A stretch of DNA of 33,213 nt from Alphaproteobacteria bacterium (GCA_017616975.1 JAFZXC010000015.1:1-33213); one strand, 5' to 3'; shown: positions 1 through 8,418, numbered from the stretch's first letter. Made by a program: numbers and translations. Notes: generated from the sequence alone by a model not told the origin.

Positions 1-221
1 GCAATCCAGTAATCATGGATTGCCACGGTCGTTTCACTCCCTCGCAATGACAAGGGTTGTTTGTCATTGCGAGCCTGCGAAGCAATCCAGTCATTATGGA
101 TTGCCACGTCGCCTGGTGGCTCCTCGCAATGACAAGGGTTGTTTGTCATTGCGAGCACAGCGAAGCAATCCAGTCATTATTATGGATTGCCACGTCGCCT
201 GGTGGCTCCTCGCAATGACAA
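1..221. repeat. Cluster of three palindromic REP/MITE-like elements
   Basis: Three copies of one element lie head to tail: 1-53 (cut by the window edge), 61-134 and 143-221. A full copy is about 75-80 bp. It begins TTGTCATTGCGAG, carries an inner inverted pair GCAATCCA/TGGATTGC around a short spacer, and ends CTCGCAATGACAA, so outer and inner arms can fold into one long hairpin. Copies differ by small changes, for example one extra TAT in the loop of the third. Similar CATTGCGAG/AAGCAATCC palindromes are dispersed in many bacterial genomes. I see no coding function; reading frames across them are artefacts. Confidence 0.85.
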
Positions 222-233
222 AAAACCGAAAAC

Positions 234-260
234 AAAAAACCGCCCGGATGGGCGGCCTTT
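234..260 (-). terminator. Terminator of the cysteine-rich protein gene
   Basis: Hairpin CCGCCC (240-245), loop GGAT, GGGCGG (250-255). Read on the minus strand it is followed by a T-rich tract, and it sits just past the stop codon of the gene ending at 261. Confidence 0.75.
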
Positions 261-2381
261 TTAACGTACCAATATCCACATTGGACACCCTTGACTGCCG
301 ACATTGTTTACGATATCAAGCGCGGTATCCCAATCCAATATGCCCTGCCCGGAATACCAGGACATCGGGTCGTTACTGGTTGCCAATGCCTGGCAAGTAG
401 TGTTATAGGGGTTGCTTGCGTTTACTGTGTATTGCAAAATATGACTCATCATACAATTCGGCATCTCATCATAATAATCACGACATCCATACTTGGTTTG
501 TAAATAATCATGGGCGGCAGAGTAACAAGGAGAGGAAGAATCGGATGGATTAAAATAGTTCCCATTATCCAGACAAAGCACATAACCCGAAGAGTGCCAC
601 TGACCCGATGCATAGCACATGCTACCCGTGGTATAATACCCCGAAGCATTATTACCAGAAGAGCCACGTTCAACATAACACTCGCTGAGTGCATCTGCGC
701 CGACAAGGCTCTGTCCGGCTGTCGTAGAATTACCAAGGTTCCCCAACCCATAGTAACCAATTTCAAAATCAATCGGGCATGGAACACACTCACTACCGGA
801 TTTGTAATAACCCGATTCGCAATAGAAATCTTGCCCATCATCATCAACAACCCCATGCGCCGGTGCAGACTGACACGTTGTCATAGATTCGGTTGAATAT
901 GTCCCCGATGGACATGGCGCACATACACCACCAGACCAACCCCACCCCTCTGGCGCATAGGTATATGTTGTTGTTGCGGTATAATTGCATGAACCCGCAT
1001 CTTTCAAATAACCATAGTCAGGATCTGCTTCCAGACTGTATTCCACACTGTGCAACACTGTTGCGGTTGACGTGGTTCCGGCACAACTTGACACAGGCTT
1101 CAGATTTGTAAGCCTGTATTTACACTCAGTAACATTACCGCTTGTAGGGTCAGCCCATGTTCGTTCGTTCGTTGTCACCGTGCAACGTGATGTTGTTGAA
1201 AATGTCCCGGTGACGCCCATACTACCGCCCAGATAATTTGCAGTAAGCCCCAAATCATCCGCATTGGCAATATGCGGACAAGCCGTACATATATACGCCC
1301 CATATACACTGGTAAGAGATGCCCCCAGTCCTGGGTCGTCTGCTTTGCTAATACTGCCATAACTTCCATTAACAGCCCTGTAATAACCATCTGCACATGT
1401 ATATGTGGTGTTATTACAAGTCTTCATTTTGGTCCATTGGTCATAGTAGGTTCCTTGATTAATAGGGCATCTACCACAATAACCATCCCAACCAACATAC
1501 ACTGGACCGGCATCGTTACCATAATTGTTTTTCCAATTTCCCGAACATTGACATTCATAACCCGCACCATTTTGATTACTAAGAGGGTCATATTTGCCGG
1601 TCACTTTGACCTTGTTATAAACCCCACGACATTCAAAACCATCGTAACTGCACGATGCGATACCCATGGACCAGCGTTCATTCTGCGTCAACTTTGGACA
1701 TTGCATACAATGTGTTAATGGATTGGTGTTGGCAACACTTTGAGTGTATGGCACTTGGGTTGACGTATCACTACTGGATGAAAACACCGGATAACGTGTG
1801 TTCCAAACACCAGATATCCATTTGCCATTGGCATCCTGACCGGACATATTGTTAAATGTGGATTGAAGATCCGATAAAGAGCTTATACACGAGCCAGACG
1901 AAGACCCACAATAAAACAGGCGCCAATAGGATAAAGATGTATCGTCTGCCTCATAGTCTTCACAAAAGGTGCAATCACGAACCGTATCGTAATCACTGGT
2001 ATTTGTTTTTGGCATCTGTCTAATTAATGACAAACGCGATGAAGTATACCCACCAAGTTGTGGTGCCTGGGAACACCCCCAATGGGGGTTGTTTGTTGCA
2101 CATGCATTCCATGGTTGGGTCTGGTATTCACAACTCGTTTGACAACTGCTACCACAACCGGACATCAAGTATTTTCGTGGGTATGTCGCATCATCAGAAA
2201 CATTGGTTGGGCAGCTCACACATGAAGTACCATAGGGACCTATGGGATACCGGGAAGTACCACAACAATGCCAATTATCCGTAGACCATGCCGGTGTGGC
2301 AACCATTAAAATTGCGGACATGCCGATAAAACGTAGTAAATGCTTGAACATATTTCCCATCCCCCGTGATTTAATATGCAC
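261..2381 (-). CDS. Large cysteine-rich secreted protein, function unknown
   Basis: About 706 residues. The N-terminus carries a signal peptide: a basic stretch, a hydrophobic core (FIGMSAILMVA) and a likely cleavage after ATPAWS. The mature chain holds about 43 cysteines, many as CxxC or CPxG motifs such as CVSC, CTFC, CMQC, CGRCP, CTACP and CAPCPSGTYS. The last resembles ephrin-receptor/TNFR-like cysteine-rich modules. It is rich in Ser, Thr, Tyr, Gly and Asn, which suggests an extracellular disulfide-bonded surface protein. The start is uncertain. I prefer GTG at 2381 because AAAGGAAGG lies 8-9 bases upstream, the spacing seen at other genes here; ATG at 2360 or 2351 would also keep the signal peptide, and the frame stays open to ATG 2471. 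The gene stands alone between inverted palindromic repeats. Function not recognised. Confidence 0.75.
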   Translation of the reverse strand: MHIKSRGMGNMFKHLLRFIGMSAILMVATPAWSTDNWHCCGTSRYPIGPYGTSCVSCPTNVSDDATYPRKYLMSGCGSSCQTSCEYQTQPWNACATNNPHWGCSQAPQLGGYTSSRLSLIRQMPKTNTSDYDTVRDCTFCEDYEADDTSLSYWRLFYCGSSSGSCISSLSDLQSTFNNMSGQDANGKWISGVWNTRYPVFSSSSDTSTQVPYTQSVANTNPLTHCMQCPKLTQNERWSMGIASCSYDGFECRGVYNKVKVTGKYDPLSNQNGAGYECQCSGNWKNNYGNDAGPVYVGWDGYCGRCPINQGTYYDQWTKMKTCNNTTYTCADGYYRAVNGSYGSISKADDPGLGASLTSVYGAYICTACPHIANADDLGLTANYLGGSMGVTGTFSTTSRCTVTTNERTWADPTSGNVTECKYRLTNLKPVSSCAGTTSTATVLHSVEYSLEADPDYGYLKDAGSCNYTATTTYTYAPEGWGWSGGVCAPCPSGTYSTESMTTCQSAPAHGVVDDDGQDFYCESGYYKSGSECVPCPIDFEIGYYGLGNLGNSTTAGQSLVGADALSECYVERGSSGNNASGYYTTGSMCYASGQWHSSGYVLCLDNGNYFNPSDSSSPCYSAAHDYLQTKYGCRDYYDEMPNCMMSHILQYTVNASNPYNTTCQALATSNDPMSWYSGQGILDWDTALDIVNNVGSQGCPMWILVR

Positions 2382-2514
2382 GATATGTGCCTTCCTTTTG
2401 TGATTCATTTTAATATGTCGTTCATGTTTCGTCAACAGAAATTTTGGGAAATAACGTCTGTATTTTATCATTTATTGTCGCAATCCAATTTCCATTGCCA
2501 TTTCTGTATTTTCC

Positions 2515-2628
2515 TTTTGTCATTGCGAGGGAGCACAGCGACCGTGGCAATCCATAATGACTGGATTGCTTCGCAGGCTCGCAATGACAAAGTGGAAGTG
2601 GATTGCTTCTCTTCGTTCGCAATGACAA
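2515..2628. repeat. Palindromic REP/MITE-like element, one full plus one half copy
   Basis: A full copy of the element seen at 1-221 lies at about 2517-2590 in the opposite orientation, followed by a half copy at about 2591-2628 (GGATTGCTTCTC...TCGCAATGACAA). The two clusters bracket the cysteine-rich protein gene in inverted orientation. Between this repeat and the tRNA (2629-2713) I see nothing else. Confidence 0.8.
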
Positions 2629-2713
2629 CGGGGGACAACACCATCATGACCACCACAAAATAATGTTCGCCATACTTGAATTTTTTTGTTTTTTATTATA
2701 AAATGCGTCCAGT

Positions 2714-2790
2714 GCGCCCATGGCTCAACTGGATAGAGCAACAGATTTCTAATCTGTGGGTTGCAGGTTCGAGTCCTGCTGGGCGCGCCA
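2714..2790 (+). tRNA. tRNA-Arg (anticodon TCT)
   Basis: A 77-base cloverleaf can be read directly. The 7-bp acceptor stem is GCGCCCA/TGGGCGC, followed by discriminator G and an encoded CCA. The D-stem is GCTC/GAGC, the anticodon stem ACAGA/TCTGT has loop TTTCTAA and anticodon TCT, and the T-stem GCAGG/CCTGC encloses TTCGAGT. UCU reads AGA and AGG, so this is tRNA-Arg. Confidence 0.97.
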
Positions 2791-2797
2791 AAAATTT

Positions 2798-2822
2798 AAC
2801 CGCCCGTTTGGGCGGTTGTTTT
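2798..2822. terminator. Bidirectional terminator between tRNA-Arg and RNase J
   Basis: Stem AACCGCCC (2798-2805), loop GTTT, GGGCGGTT (2810-2817), with T-rich sequence on the plus side and A-rich sequence on the other. It can end the tRNA transcript (+) and the RNase J transcript (-). Confidence 0.85.
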
Positions 2823-4642
2823 TATTTCAACACAAAGTGTACACAATACTGGGGCTTTTTATCCGCACCCAATGACGCACGCACAACCTTGTTCGATGCG
2901 ACATGGACCGCACGCACCAGGTTTTCTTGTTTCTTGCGTTCAGCTTTCGTCAAATCATTGATTGCCTTGGTAATTTCAATTTGAATTTGACGTTTCATAA
3001 ACCCAGTTTCGTCTGTTTCAAAAATACCCGCACTGGAAACTTCGGGTGTGCCTTTTAAAAAGCCACGTTTATCAACCGGCAACGTCACAAACACCGCACC
3101 ATTTGTTGCGATTTTACGACGATTTTTATATACCTGGTCATCGGCACTGCGTTCGGTTTCACCCTCCATCACGACCATGCCAGTTTCAATCGTTTCTGCG
3201 ACATATGGTTCGTTGCCATCACTTAACGCAATCATTTCACCATTGTGCACAACCATCATGTGTTTTGCACCGCCACGTTCCATTGCCATTTTACCGTTCA
3301 ACATTTCAGTAATGTATTCACCATGCATTGGAATCGATACCTGGGGATGAACCATATCATAAAAACGTTCATATTCTGGGCGTCCCGCATGCCCACTGGC
3401 GTGGACATTGTCGGTGTCGAATATCGTGTGTGTTTTTATTCCCATACGTGCCAATTTGTTATACAAGAACGAAACATCTTGTTCACGTCCCGGAATAATA
3501 ATCGCACTGAACACGACGGTATCGGTTGGCATCAACTTCATTTCTTTGACGTGCCCACGACACAGACGGGTTAACATTGCGAATTGTTCCCCTTGGGATC
3601 CGGTCAAATATATTGCCTGTTTTTCAGCCGGCAAATCTTTGATTTCATCAAACAGGTAAACATCGTCACCGTTCAAATATCCCATTTCAATGCCCATTTC
3701 ACGAAATTCTGGCAAACCAACATATGGAACCGGATTTGGATTACTGCGTTCCTTGATTGCGGCAATACGACCCGTCAAATGCGCCGCATCGGCAAACATT
3801 TTCATACGGGCAATACTGCGTGAATAGCCCGTCACAATAACACGACCCGGTGCATTACGCATAATTTCAGCCAAACTGTCACGAACCTGTAATTCGGTCA
3901 CTTGGGGTGCCTGGCGATCAGCGTCAGTCGAATCGCATGCACACGCCAACAATTTCGGATCCGAACCAATTTCACGCAAACGTGCATAGTCAGTCGTTTC
4001 TTCAATCGGGTTGCCGTCGTTAAATGTCCAGTCGCCCGTGTGCAAAATCTTGCCCGCCGGAGTCTTGATAATCAACATTTGTGCTTCGGGAATTGAATGC
4101 GACACATGGAAAGTTTCAACTTCGAACGGGTCGATATTTAATGTGGCACCATGATGGTCAAATATAATAATGTCTTTGCCATCTTTCAGGTCCATTTCCA
4201 AACCTTTGAACGTTTGTTTGATAATTTCGCCCGGGAACCGAGTGCAATAAATTGGCTTTTTAAATTTCGGCCAAATGAATTTCAATGCACCAATGTGGTC
4301 TTCGTGGCCGTGGGTCATAACAAAACCAACAACGTCCTTTTTATGCTTTTCCAACCAAGTGGTATCACAGTATTGAACGTCACCGGCACCGATTTCTTCT
4401 TCCAAAAAACCCATACCGCAATCAACGACCAGATATTTACCTTTGTATTTATAAATATACATGTTTTGGCCGATGTGTTCCAATCCGCCCAACGCCATGA
4501 AATATACTTTGTCATCATTAGCGTCCGATTCGTGTTGCGGTTTATCGGCAATCTTTTTTGATTTTTTAACACGTTTTGCCGATTCAATTTCTGCCACATC
4601 TTCTTTTGCCTCTGTGGCGGTTTGTTTATGTAATCTTACCAT
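2822..4642 (-). CDS. rnj: Ribonuclease J
   Basis: 606 residues. A metallo-beta-lactamase/beta-CASP RNase, probably acting 5'-to-3' and endonucleolytically in mRNA turnover and RNA maturation. The metal-binding motif HGHEDH is at about residues 111-116. Further family marks follow: HVSHSIPEAQ, HTGDW, the beta-CASP stretch GYSRSIARM, and the late SGHAGRPE and IPMHGE motifs. The first 45 residues are a lysine/acid-rich extension not needed for catalysis. The frame is open upstream to 4684, but ATG 4642 has AAAGGA at proper spacing and is preferred. It is the only gene between tRNA-Arg and a divergent unknown gene. RNase J occurs in Firmicutes and in many alphaproteobacteria, where it works beside or in place of RNase E. 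Confidence 0.94.
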   Translation of the reverse strand: MVRLHKQTATEAKEDVAEIESAKRVKKSKKIADKPQHESDANDDKVYFMALGGLEHIGQNMYIYKYKGKYLVVDCGMGFLEEEIGAGDVQYCDTTWLEKHKKDVVGFVMTHGHEDHIGALKFIWPKFKKPIYCTRFPGEIIKQTFKGLEMDLKDGKDIIIFDHHGATLNIDPFEVETFHVSHSIPEAQMLIIKTPAGKILHTGDWTFNDGNPIEETTDYARLREIGSDPKLLACACDSTDADRQAPQVTELQVRDSLAEIMRNAPGRVIVTGYSRSIARMKMFADAAHLTGRIAAIKERSNPNPVPYVGLPEFREMGIEMGYLNGDDVYLFDEIKDLPAEKQAIYLTGSQGEQFAMLTRLCRGHVKEMKLMPTDTVVFSAIIIPGREQDVSFLYNKLARMGIKTHTIFDTDNVHASGHAGRPEYERFYDMVHPQVSIPMHGEYITEMLNGKMAMERGGAKHMMVVHNGEMIALSDGNEPYVAETIETGMVVMEGETERSADDQVYKNRRKIATNGAVFVTLPVDKRGFLKGTPEVSSAGIFETDETGFMKRQIQIEITKAINDLTKAERKKQENLVRAVHVASNKVVRASLGADKKPQYCVHFVLK

Positions 4643-4868
4643 ATATAATCCTTTGTTTTTATTAACATTTTCGCCACCGCACAATCCATTGCCAATAAAG
4701 ATTGTTCTTTATTTGTAGTGAATCTGCGGCGACGGGCTTTCCCCTATTAAAAATTAATCGGGATTTTTGTCAATGCCTATCAAGCATCAACCTCTCTGCC
4801 ATAAAATACTATCAAATTTTGGCGAAAAATCAACAAAAATCGTAAAATCATGGATGGCCACACAGATA

Positions 4869-4897
4869 TTGACAAATCTGTCGGGCGTTGCTAATCT
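4869..4897 (+). promoter_or_regulatory. Sigma-70-like promoter of the two-TM protein gene
   Basis: TTGACA (4869-4874), a 17-bp spacer, then TAATCT (4892-4897). Initiation near 4904 would leave about 19 bases before ATG 4923. Upstream ATGs of the open frame (from 4767) lie before the promoter, so they would not be used by this transcript. The rest of 4643-4868 shows no gene. Confidence 0.65.
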
Positions 4898-4922
4898 CGC
4901 TGTGATACAAAAAAATACAGCG

Positions 4923-5633
4923 ATGACTCAACAGAAACGAAATCTTTCTCGGGAAGAAAAACAGGCGTTGAACAACTATGCCAAAGAACGTCGCAGAACA
5001 TCGAACTATTTATGCACATATATATCACGGATATTGTGCCGTGATAGAATGATTCAAGGGTTTGTCATTGGTCTGTTTGTGGGCGGGGTTTTCGGCGGAT
5101 TAAATTTTGGCATTGGTGCATCAAAAATAAGACACTATCATCGTGATAATTTAATCAAGACGCAACTGCAACAGAAACAAATTGAAAAGAAACTTGCCTT
5201 TTCGACAATGATGATTGTCACTATGTTTGCGCTTTTGATGACGTTACACAGTTTCAAAGGTTGTCGCGAAATTGAAACATACGATTTGCAAACCGTCGCA
5301 AGAAAATTGACACAAATTTATTTCAAAAAAATCTTTGGACAAGAGCAAGACTCAAAAGAAATGGCAAATCGTGCAAAACATGCTGCGGCACTGATTATAA
5401 CCAATATGCCAAACGATGATTTGGAATATATGCGGGTTTTGGCAATTGCCGGCTTGTCGTATGACAAAACTGGTCGTTTTGTGATAGATGCCGATAAAAT
5501 CGAAGTCGCCCAAGACTTCGTCATAGAATATCTTGAAACACACCCAGAAATACAACGTGCGGTTATCCAAATAATGAACAATGAAAAAATACAAACATAT
5601 GTATTAAGCACCGCAAAACAAAAAACAAAATAA
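4923..5633 (+). CDS. Two-TM membrane protein of unknown function
   Basis: 236 residues. A basic N-terminal segment (QQKRNLSREEKQ) is followed by a glycine-rich hydrophobic stretch near residues 45-70 (FVIGLFVGGVFGGLNFGIG) and a second near residues 95-115 (MMIVTMFALLMTL). The C-terminal half of about 120 residues is soluble, charged and probably helical, so it likely sits on one side of the inner membrane. The start is chosen from the promoter at 4869-4897; there is no clear ribosome binding site before ATG 4923. The gene is monocistronic, with its own terminator shared with convergent alaS. I do not recognise a family. Confidence 0.7.
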   Translation: MTQQKRNLSREEKQALNNYAKERRRTSNYLCTYISRILCRDRMIQGFVIGLFVGGVFGGLNFGIGASKIRHYHRDNLIKTQLQQKQIEKKLAFSTMMIVTMFALLMTLHSFKGCREIETYDLQTVARKLTQIYFKKIFGQEQDSKEMANRAKHAAALIITNMPNDDLEYMRVLAIAGLSYDKTGRFVIDADKIEVAQDFVIEYLETHPEIQRAVIQIMNNEKIQTYVLSTAKQKTK

Positions 5634-5635
5634 TA

Positions 5636-5661
5636 AAAAACCTGGCAATGCCAGGTTTTTA
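5636..5661. terminator. Bidirectional terminator between the two-TM gene and alaS
   Basis: Stem AACCTGGC/GCCAGGTT around a three-base loop, with A-rich flank on one side and T-rich on the other. It serves the convergent pair. Confidence 0.85.
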
Positions 5662-5670
5662 TTTATCCAC

Positions 5671-7746
5671 CTATTCTGCTAATGTTCCAACCGACATCGT
5701 GATGCGGCGAATACCACTGCTGATCGATTTTTCTTTGTTCAATTTCGCCTTGATAATTTCGCCCGTGTGATAGACGTGCGTTCCACCACACAATTCACAC
5801 GAAACATCACCGGCGGTAATAACCTTGACGGTGTCGCCATACTTTTCACTGAACAACGCCATAGCACCCTTGGCCTTTGCTTCATCTAATGACATCTCTT
5901 CGTGTTTAACGGGCATGTCGGCCACAATCCATTTGTTTACCAATTCTTCGACGGACTTTTTTTCTTCATCTGTCATGGCACGACCGAAACTGAAATCGAA
6001 TCGCACAGAATCCGGCGAAACCTTGGAACCACGCTGTTCCACATCATCATTTAAAACTTTTTGCAGCGCCGCCTGGAGCAAGTGCGTTGCCGTGTGTGCA
6101 CGTGCCGTCTGTTGACGTGTCGATTCGTTTATTTGGGTTGTGACGATGTCATCAACAGATATGTCTGCGGTTAACGTCCCTTTGTGTATAACAACATTAT
6201 CAACACGTGTGGCTTCGCCGACATTCATAACTACATCGCCATTACGTAAAATCGTTCCCATGTCACCAACCTGGCCACCCTGGGTTCCATAGAAATTAGT
6301 TTTATCCAGCGCAATTTCGACATCATCACCCGAATTTGCAGATTTTACAAATTCACCATTCCGCAAAATCGCCAAAACACGTGATTGCATTGTCGCATCC
6401 GGTGTGTATTTAGACGAATCGTCCGTTGCCGGCAAACTTTGCGATTCCCATAAAACACGTGTTCCCTTGGTATCGGCACGTGAACGTTCTTTTTGTTCCG
6501 CCATCGATTTTTCAAAGCCCGCAACATCAACCGCTATATTTTTATCACGCAAAATCATCTGGGTTAAATCAAGCGGAAATCCATATGTATCAAACAATTT
6601 AAATGCAACATCGCCCGGCAAAATTCCGTTGTTTATTTTCGGCAATTCTGCATCTAATAATTTCATACCATTTTGCAACATGTCTGAAAACGCATTTTCT
6701 TCGTTTTCGATTATTTCAACAACACGTTTTTCATTCGCCACCAATTCTGGATATGCCGAACCCATTTCTTGCACCAACGCCGGATACAGTTTTGACAACA
6801 ACGACCCACGATGTCCCAACAATTGACCATGGCGCATCGCACGACGCAAAATACGACGAATCACATAACCACGATCTGTATTTGATGGAATCACACCATC
6901 AGCAATAGCAAAACCAACGGAACGCAAATGGTCTGTAATAATCTTGAACGACGCAACATTGTCGGCCGTTTCCGCAACACCAGTTAAATCACTTACCGCA
7001 CGTTTTAATGAAACGAACAAATCTGTGTCATAGTTATCCGTCTTGCCTTGCAGAACCGCAGCAACACGTTCCAACCCCGCCCCAGTATCAACGTTCTGTT
7101 TTGGCAATGGGTTTAAATTACCGTTTGCATCACGATCATATTGCATAAACACGTCGTTCCAAATTTCAACATAACGCCCGCCATCTTCGTCTGGGGATCC
7201 CGGCAAACCGCCCGGCAAGTCCGCACCCATGTCATAATGCATTTCTGTGCATGGGCCACATGGTCCCGTATCACCCGCAGACCACCAATTATCTTTATCA
7301 AGACGAATCGCTTCTTTGCCTGTTATTTTTTTCCAAATTGCCGTTGCATCACCATCACTTATGTGTGTTGTCACAACAATGCGATTCGGATCCAACATAA
7401 ATACCTGGGTCAACAATTCCCACGACATAGCGATTGCTTCTTCTTTAAAGTAATCACCGAACGACCAATTTCCCAACATTTCAAAGAACGTATGATGACG
7501 ACCATCAAAACCGACGTCTTCCAAATCATTATGTTTACCGCCGGCACGAATACACTTTTGAACGTCCGCAACACGTGGCGCAAATGCGGGTTCGACACCT
7601 TGTAATATCCCCTTCCATGGGACCATACCAGCCACGGTAAATAATAATGTTGGATCATTTGGTATTAACGAAGCAGATGGCACAATTTTATGTCCATGTG
7701 ATTCAAAATAACCTAAAAACGCTTTACGAATATCATCATATGTCAT
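5671..7746 (-). CDS. alaS: Alanyl-tRNA synthetase lacking the C-terminal C-Ala domain
   Basis: 691 residues. It charges tRNA-Ala, and normally tmRNA, with alanine. The class II catalytic domain opens with FLGYFESHGHKIVPSASL and is followed by the tRNA-recognition domain. The editing domain has its zinc ligands: HTATH at residues 551-555 and CGGTH at 653-657. The chain ends about 34 residues later, at GIRRITMSVGTLAE, which aligns with the end of the editing domain. E. coli AlaRS is about 876 residues, so the coiled coil and DHHA1/C-Ala region are absent. Only a terminator lies downstream, so this is not a nearby frameshift. The frame is open upstream to 7938, but ATG 7746 has AAGGAAACAT before it and a promoter at 7803-7775, so it is the start. 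Confidence 0.95.
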   Translation of the reverse strand: MTYDDIRKAFLGYFESHGHKIVPSASLIPNDPTLLFTVAGMVPWKGILQGVEPAFAPRVADVQKCIRAGGKHNDLEDVGFDGRHHTFFEMLGNWSFGDYFKEEAIAMSWELLTQVFMLDPNRIVVTTHISDGDATAIWKKITGKEAIRLDKDNWWSAGDTGPCGPCTEMHYDMGADLPGGLPGSPDEDGGRYVEIWNDVFMQYDRDANGNLNPLPKQNVDTGAGLERVAAVLQGKTDNYDTDLFVSLKRAVSDLTGVAETADNVASFKIITDHLRSVGFAIADGVIPSNTDRGYVIRRILRRAMRHGQLLGHRGSLLSKLYPALVQEMGSAYPELVANEKRVVEIIENEENAFSDMLQNGMKLLDAELPKINNGILPGDVAFKLFDTYGFPLDLTQMILRDKNIAVDVAGFEKSMAEQKERSRADTKGTRVLWESQSLPATDDSSKYTPDATMQSRVLAILRNGEFVKSANSGDDVEIALDKTNFYGTQGGQVGDMGTILRNGDVVMNVGEATRVDNVVIHKGTLTADISVDDIVTTQINESTRQQTARAHTATHLLQAALQKVLNDDVEQRGSKVSPDSVRFDFSFGRAMTDEEKKSVEELVNKWIVADMPVKHEEMSLDEAKAKGAMALFSEKYGDTVKVITAGDVSCELCGGTHVYHTGEIIKAKLNKEKSISSGIRRITMSVGTLAE

Positions 7747-7774
7747 GTATGTTTCCTTGAATTTATATTGTGCA

Positions 7775-7803
7775 ATTTTAGCCGTAATAAATATCACTTG
7801 CAA
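7775..7803 (-). promoter_or_regulatory. alaS promoter
   Basis: On the minus strand: TTGCAA (7803-7798), a 17-bp spacer, TAAAAT (7780-7775). Initiation near 7768 gives a leader of about 22 bases containing the AAGGAA ribosome binding site. Confidence 0.65.
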
Positions 7804-7810
7804 TCTAAAA

Positions 7811-7840
7811 TTGCAACACACCATTAAAATATGGTATAAT
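7811..7840 (+). promoter_or_regulatory. Promoter of the 159-residue membrane protein gene
   Basis: TTGCAA (7811-7816), an 18-bp spacer, TATAAT (7835-7840). Its -35 box lies only 7 bp from the -35 box of the divergent alaS promoter. Confidence 0.65.
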
Positions 7841-7866
7841 ACACAAAGCGAAAGGAAACATGTAAA

Positions 7867-8346
7867 ATGAAAAAAGGTCTGGTATGGTCTGGTGTTGCAC
7901 TGGCTGCGATTATCATCGTGGCAAGTTTTGGCATGCAAATTGGAACCATAACCGAACCAAACATTCCCGAATCTATGGCGGGGCGTGTGCTTTATGTATG
8001 TCCGGCGGTTGATTCTGCGTGGGATTCGGTGGCGTCGGCGATACGTCCATTTTCAAATTATATTATTGCGGTGTTTTTCTTTGGCTTGGTTTTATTGCTG
8101 TTTGGTTGGGGCTGGCAATTGTATCAAAATTTGTTGGCTGATAAATTCAAACGTGAATCGTTCAAAAACATTTGGGCGTTCACGAAATACGGATTTTGGT
8201 TATTGGTTTTGGTGATGTTGGTGATGTTTACACCGAACAATTTCCGCCGGGTTGAAATCACTGGTGCGGGCGACAATTGGATATTGTGCGATGCAACTGA
8301 TGCTGGGGCCCGTGCAGTTCGTGCTGATGCGGTGCATTCTCGTTAA
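7867..8346 (+). CDS. Small membrane protein of unknown function
   Basis: 159 residues with three hydrophobic segments: about 5-24 (signal anchor), 62-85 (IIAVFFFGLVLLLFGWGW) and 108-128 (FWLLVLVMLVMF). Two cysteines, at about residues 45 and 141, lie in the loop after the first segment and in the tail. AAAGGAAAC precedes the gene, but it is best spaced for an ATG at 7860 that is immediately followed by TAA, one base before this gene's TAAAATG start. I do not recognise the family. It is followed by hup but has an independent promoter upstream. Confidence 0.75.
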   Translation: MKKGLVWSGVALAAIIIVASFGMQIGTITEPNIPESMAGRVLYVCPAVDSAWDSVASAIRPFSNYIIAVFFFGLVLLLFGWGWQLYQNLLADKFKRESFKNIWAFTKYGFWLLVLVMLVMFTPNNFRRVEITGAGDNWILCDATDAGARAVRADAVHSR

Positions 8347-8369
8347 ATTTGTCAACATTTAAAAAATTT

Positions 8370-8386
8370 CATATTTTGAAAATATG
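8370..8386. promoter_or_regulatory. AT-rich palindrome next to the hup promoter
   Basis: CATATTTTGAAAATATG is a perfect 8-bp inverted repeat around a single G, ending four bases before the hup -35 box. It lacks a T-tract, so a terminator is unlikely. It could be a regulator site or a curved upstream element; this is inference. Confidence 0.4.
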
Positions 8387-8389
8387 CAC

Positions 8390-8418
8390 TTGACTTAGAT
8401 AGCGGAATTCTCTACGAT
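8390..8418 (+). promoter_or_regulatory. hup promoter
   Basis: TTGACT (8390-8395), a 17-bp spacer, TACGAT (8413-8418). Initiation near 8425 gives an unusually long leader of about 145 bases before the HU start. Confidence 0.6.

Noticed and set aside
1-221. CRISPR-like or tandem repeat array
   Set aside because: The copies are long palindromes with near-identical bodies and only a few spacer bases between them; there are no unique spacers of uniform length and no cas genes.
20-400. 126-residue plus-strand reading frame
   Set aside because: It is the translation of the palindromic repeats (SLRAQRSNP-type peptide) running into the antisense of the cysteine-rich gene, and has no ribosome binding site.
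449-1718. Several open frames on both strands inside the cysteine-rich gene
   Set aside because: They are shadows of the long gene with no coding character, signal peptide or start signals of their own.
5641-5671. alaS truncated by frameshift, with the missing domain in another frame downstream
   Set aside because: Only about 30 bases, which are a terminator, lie between the stop and the convergent gene, so there is no room for remaining C-Ala sequence.
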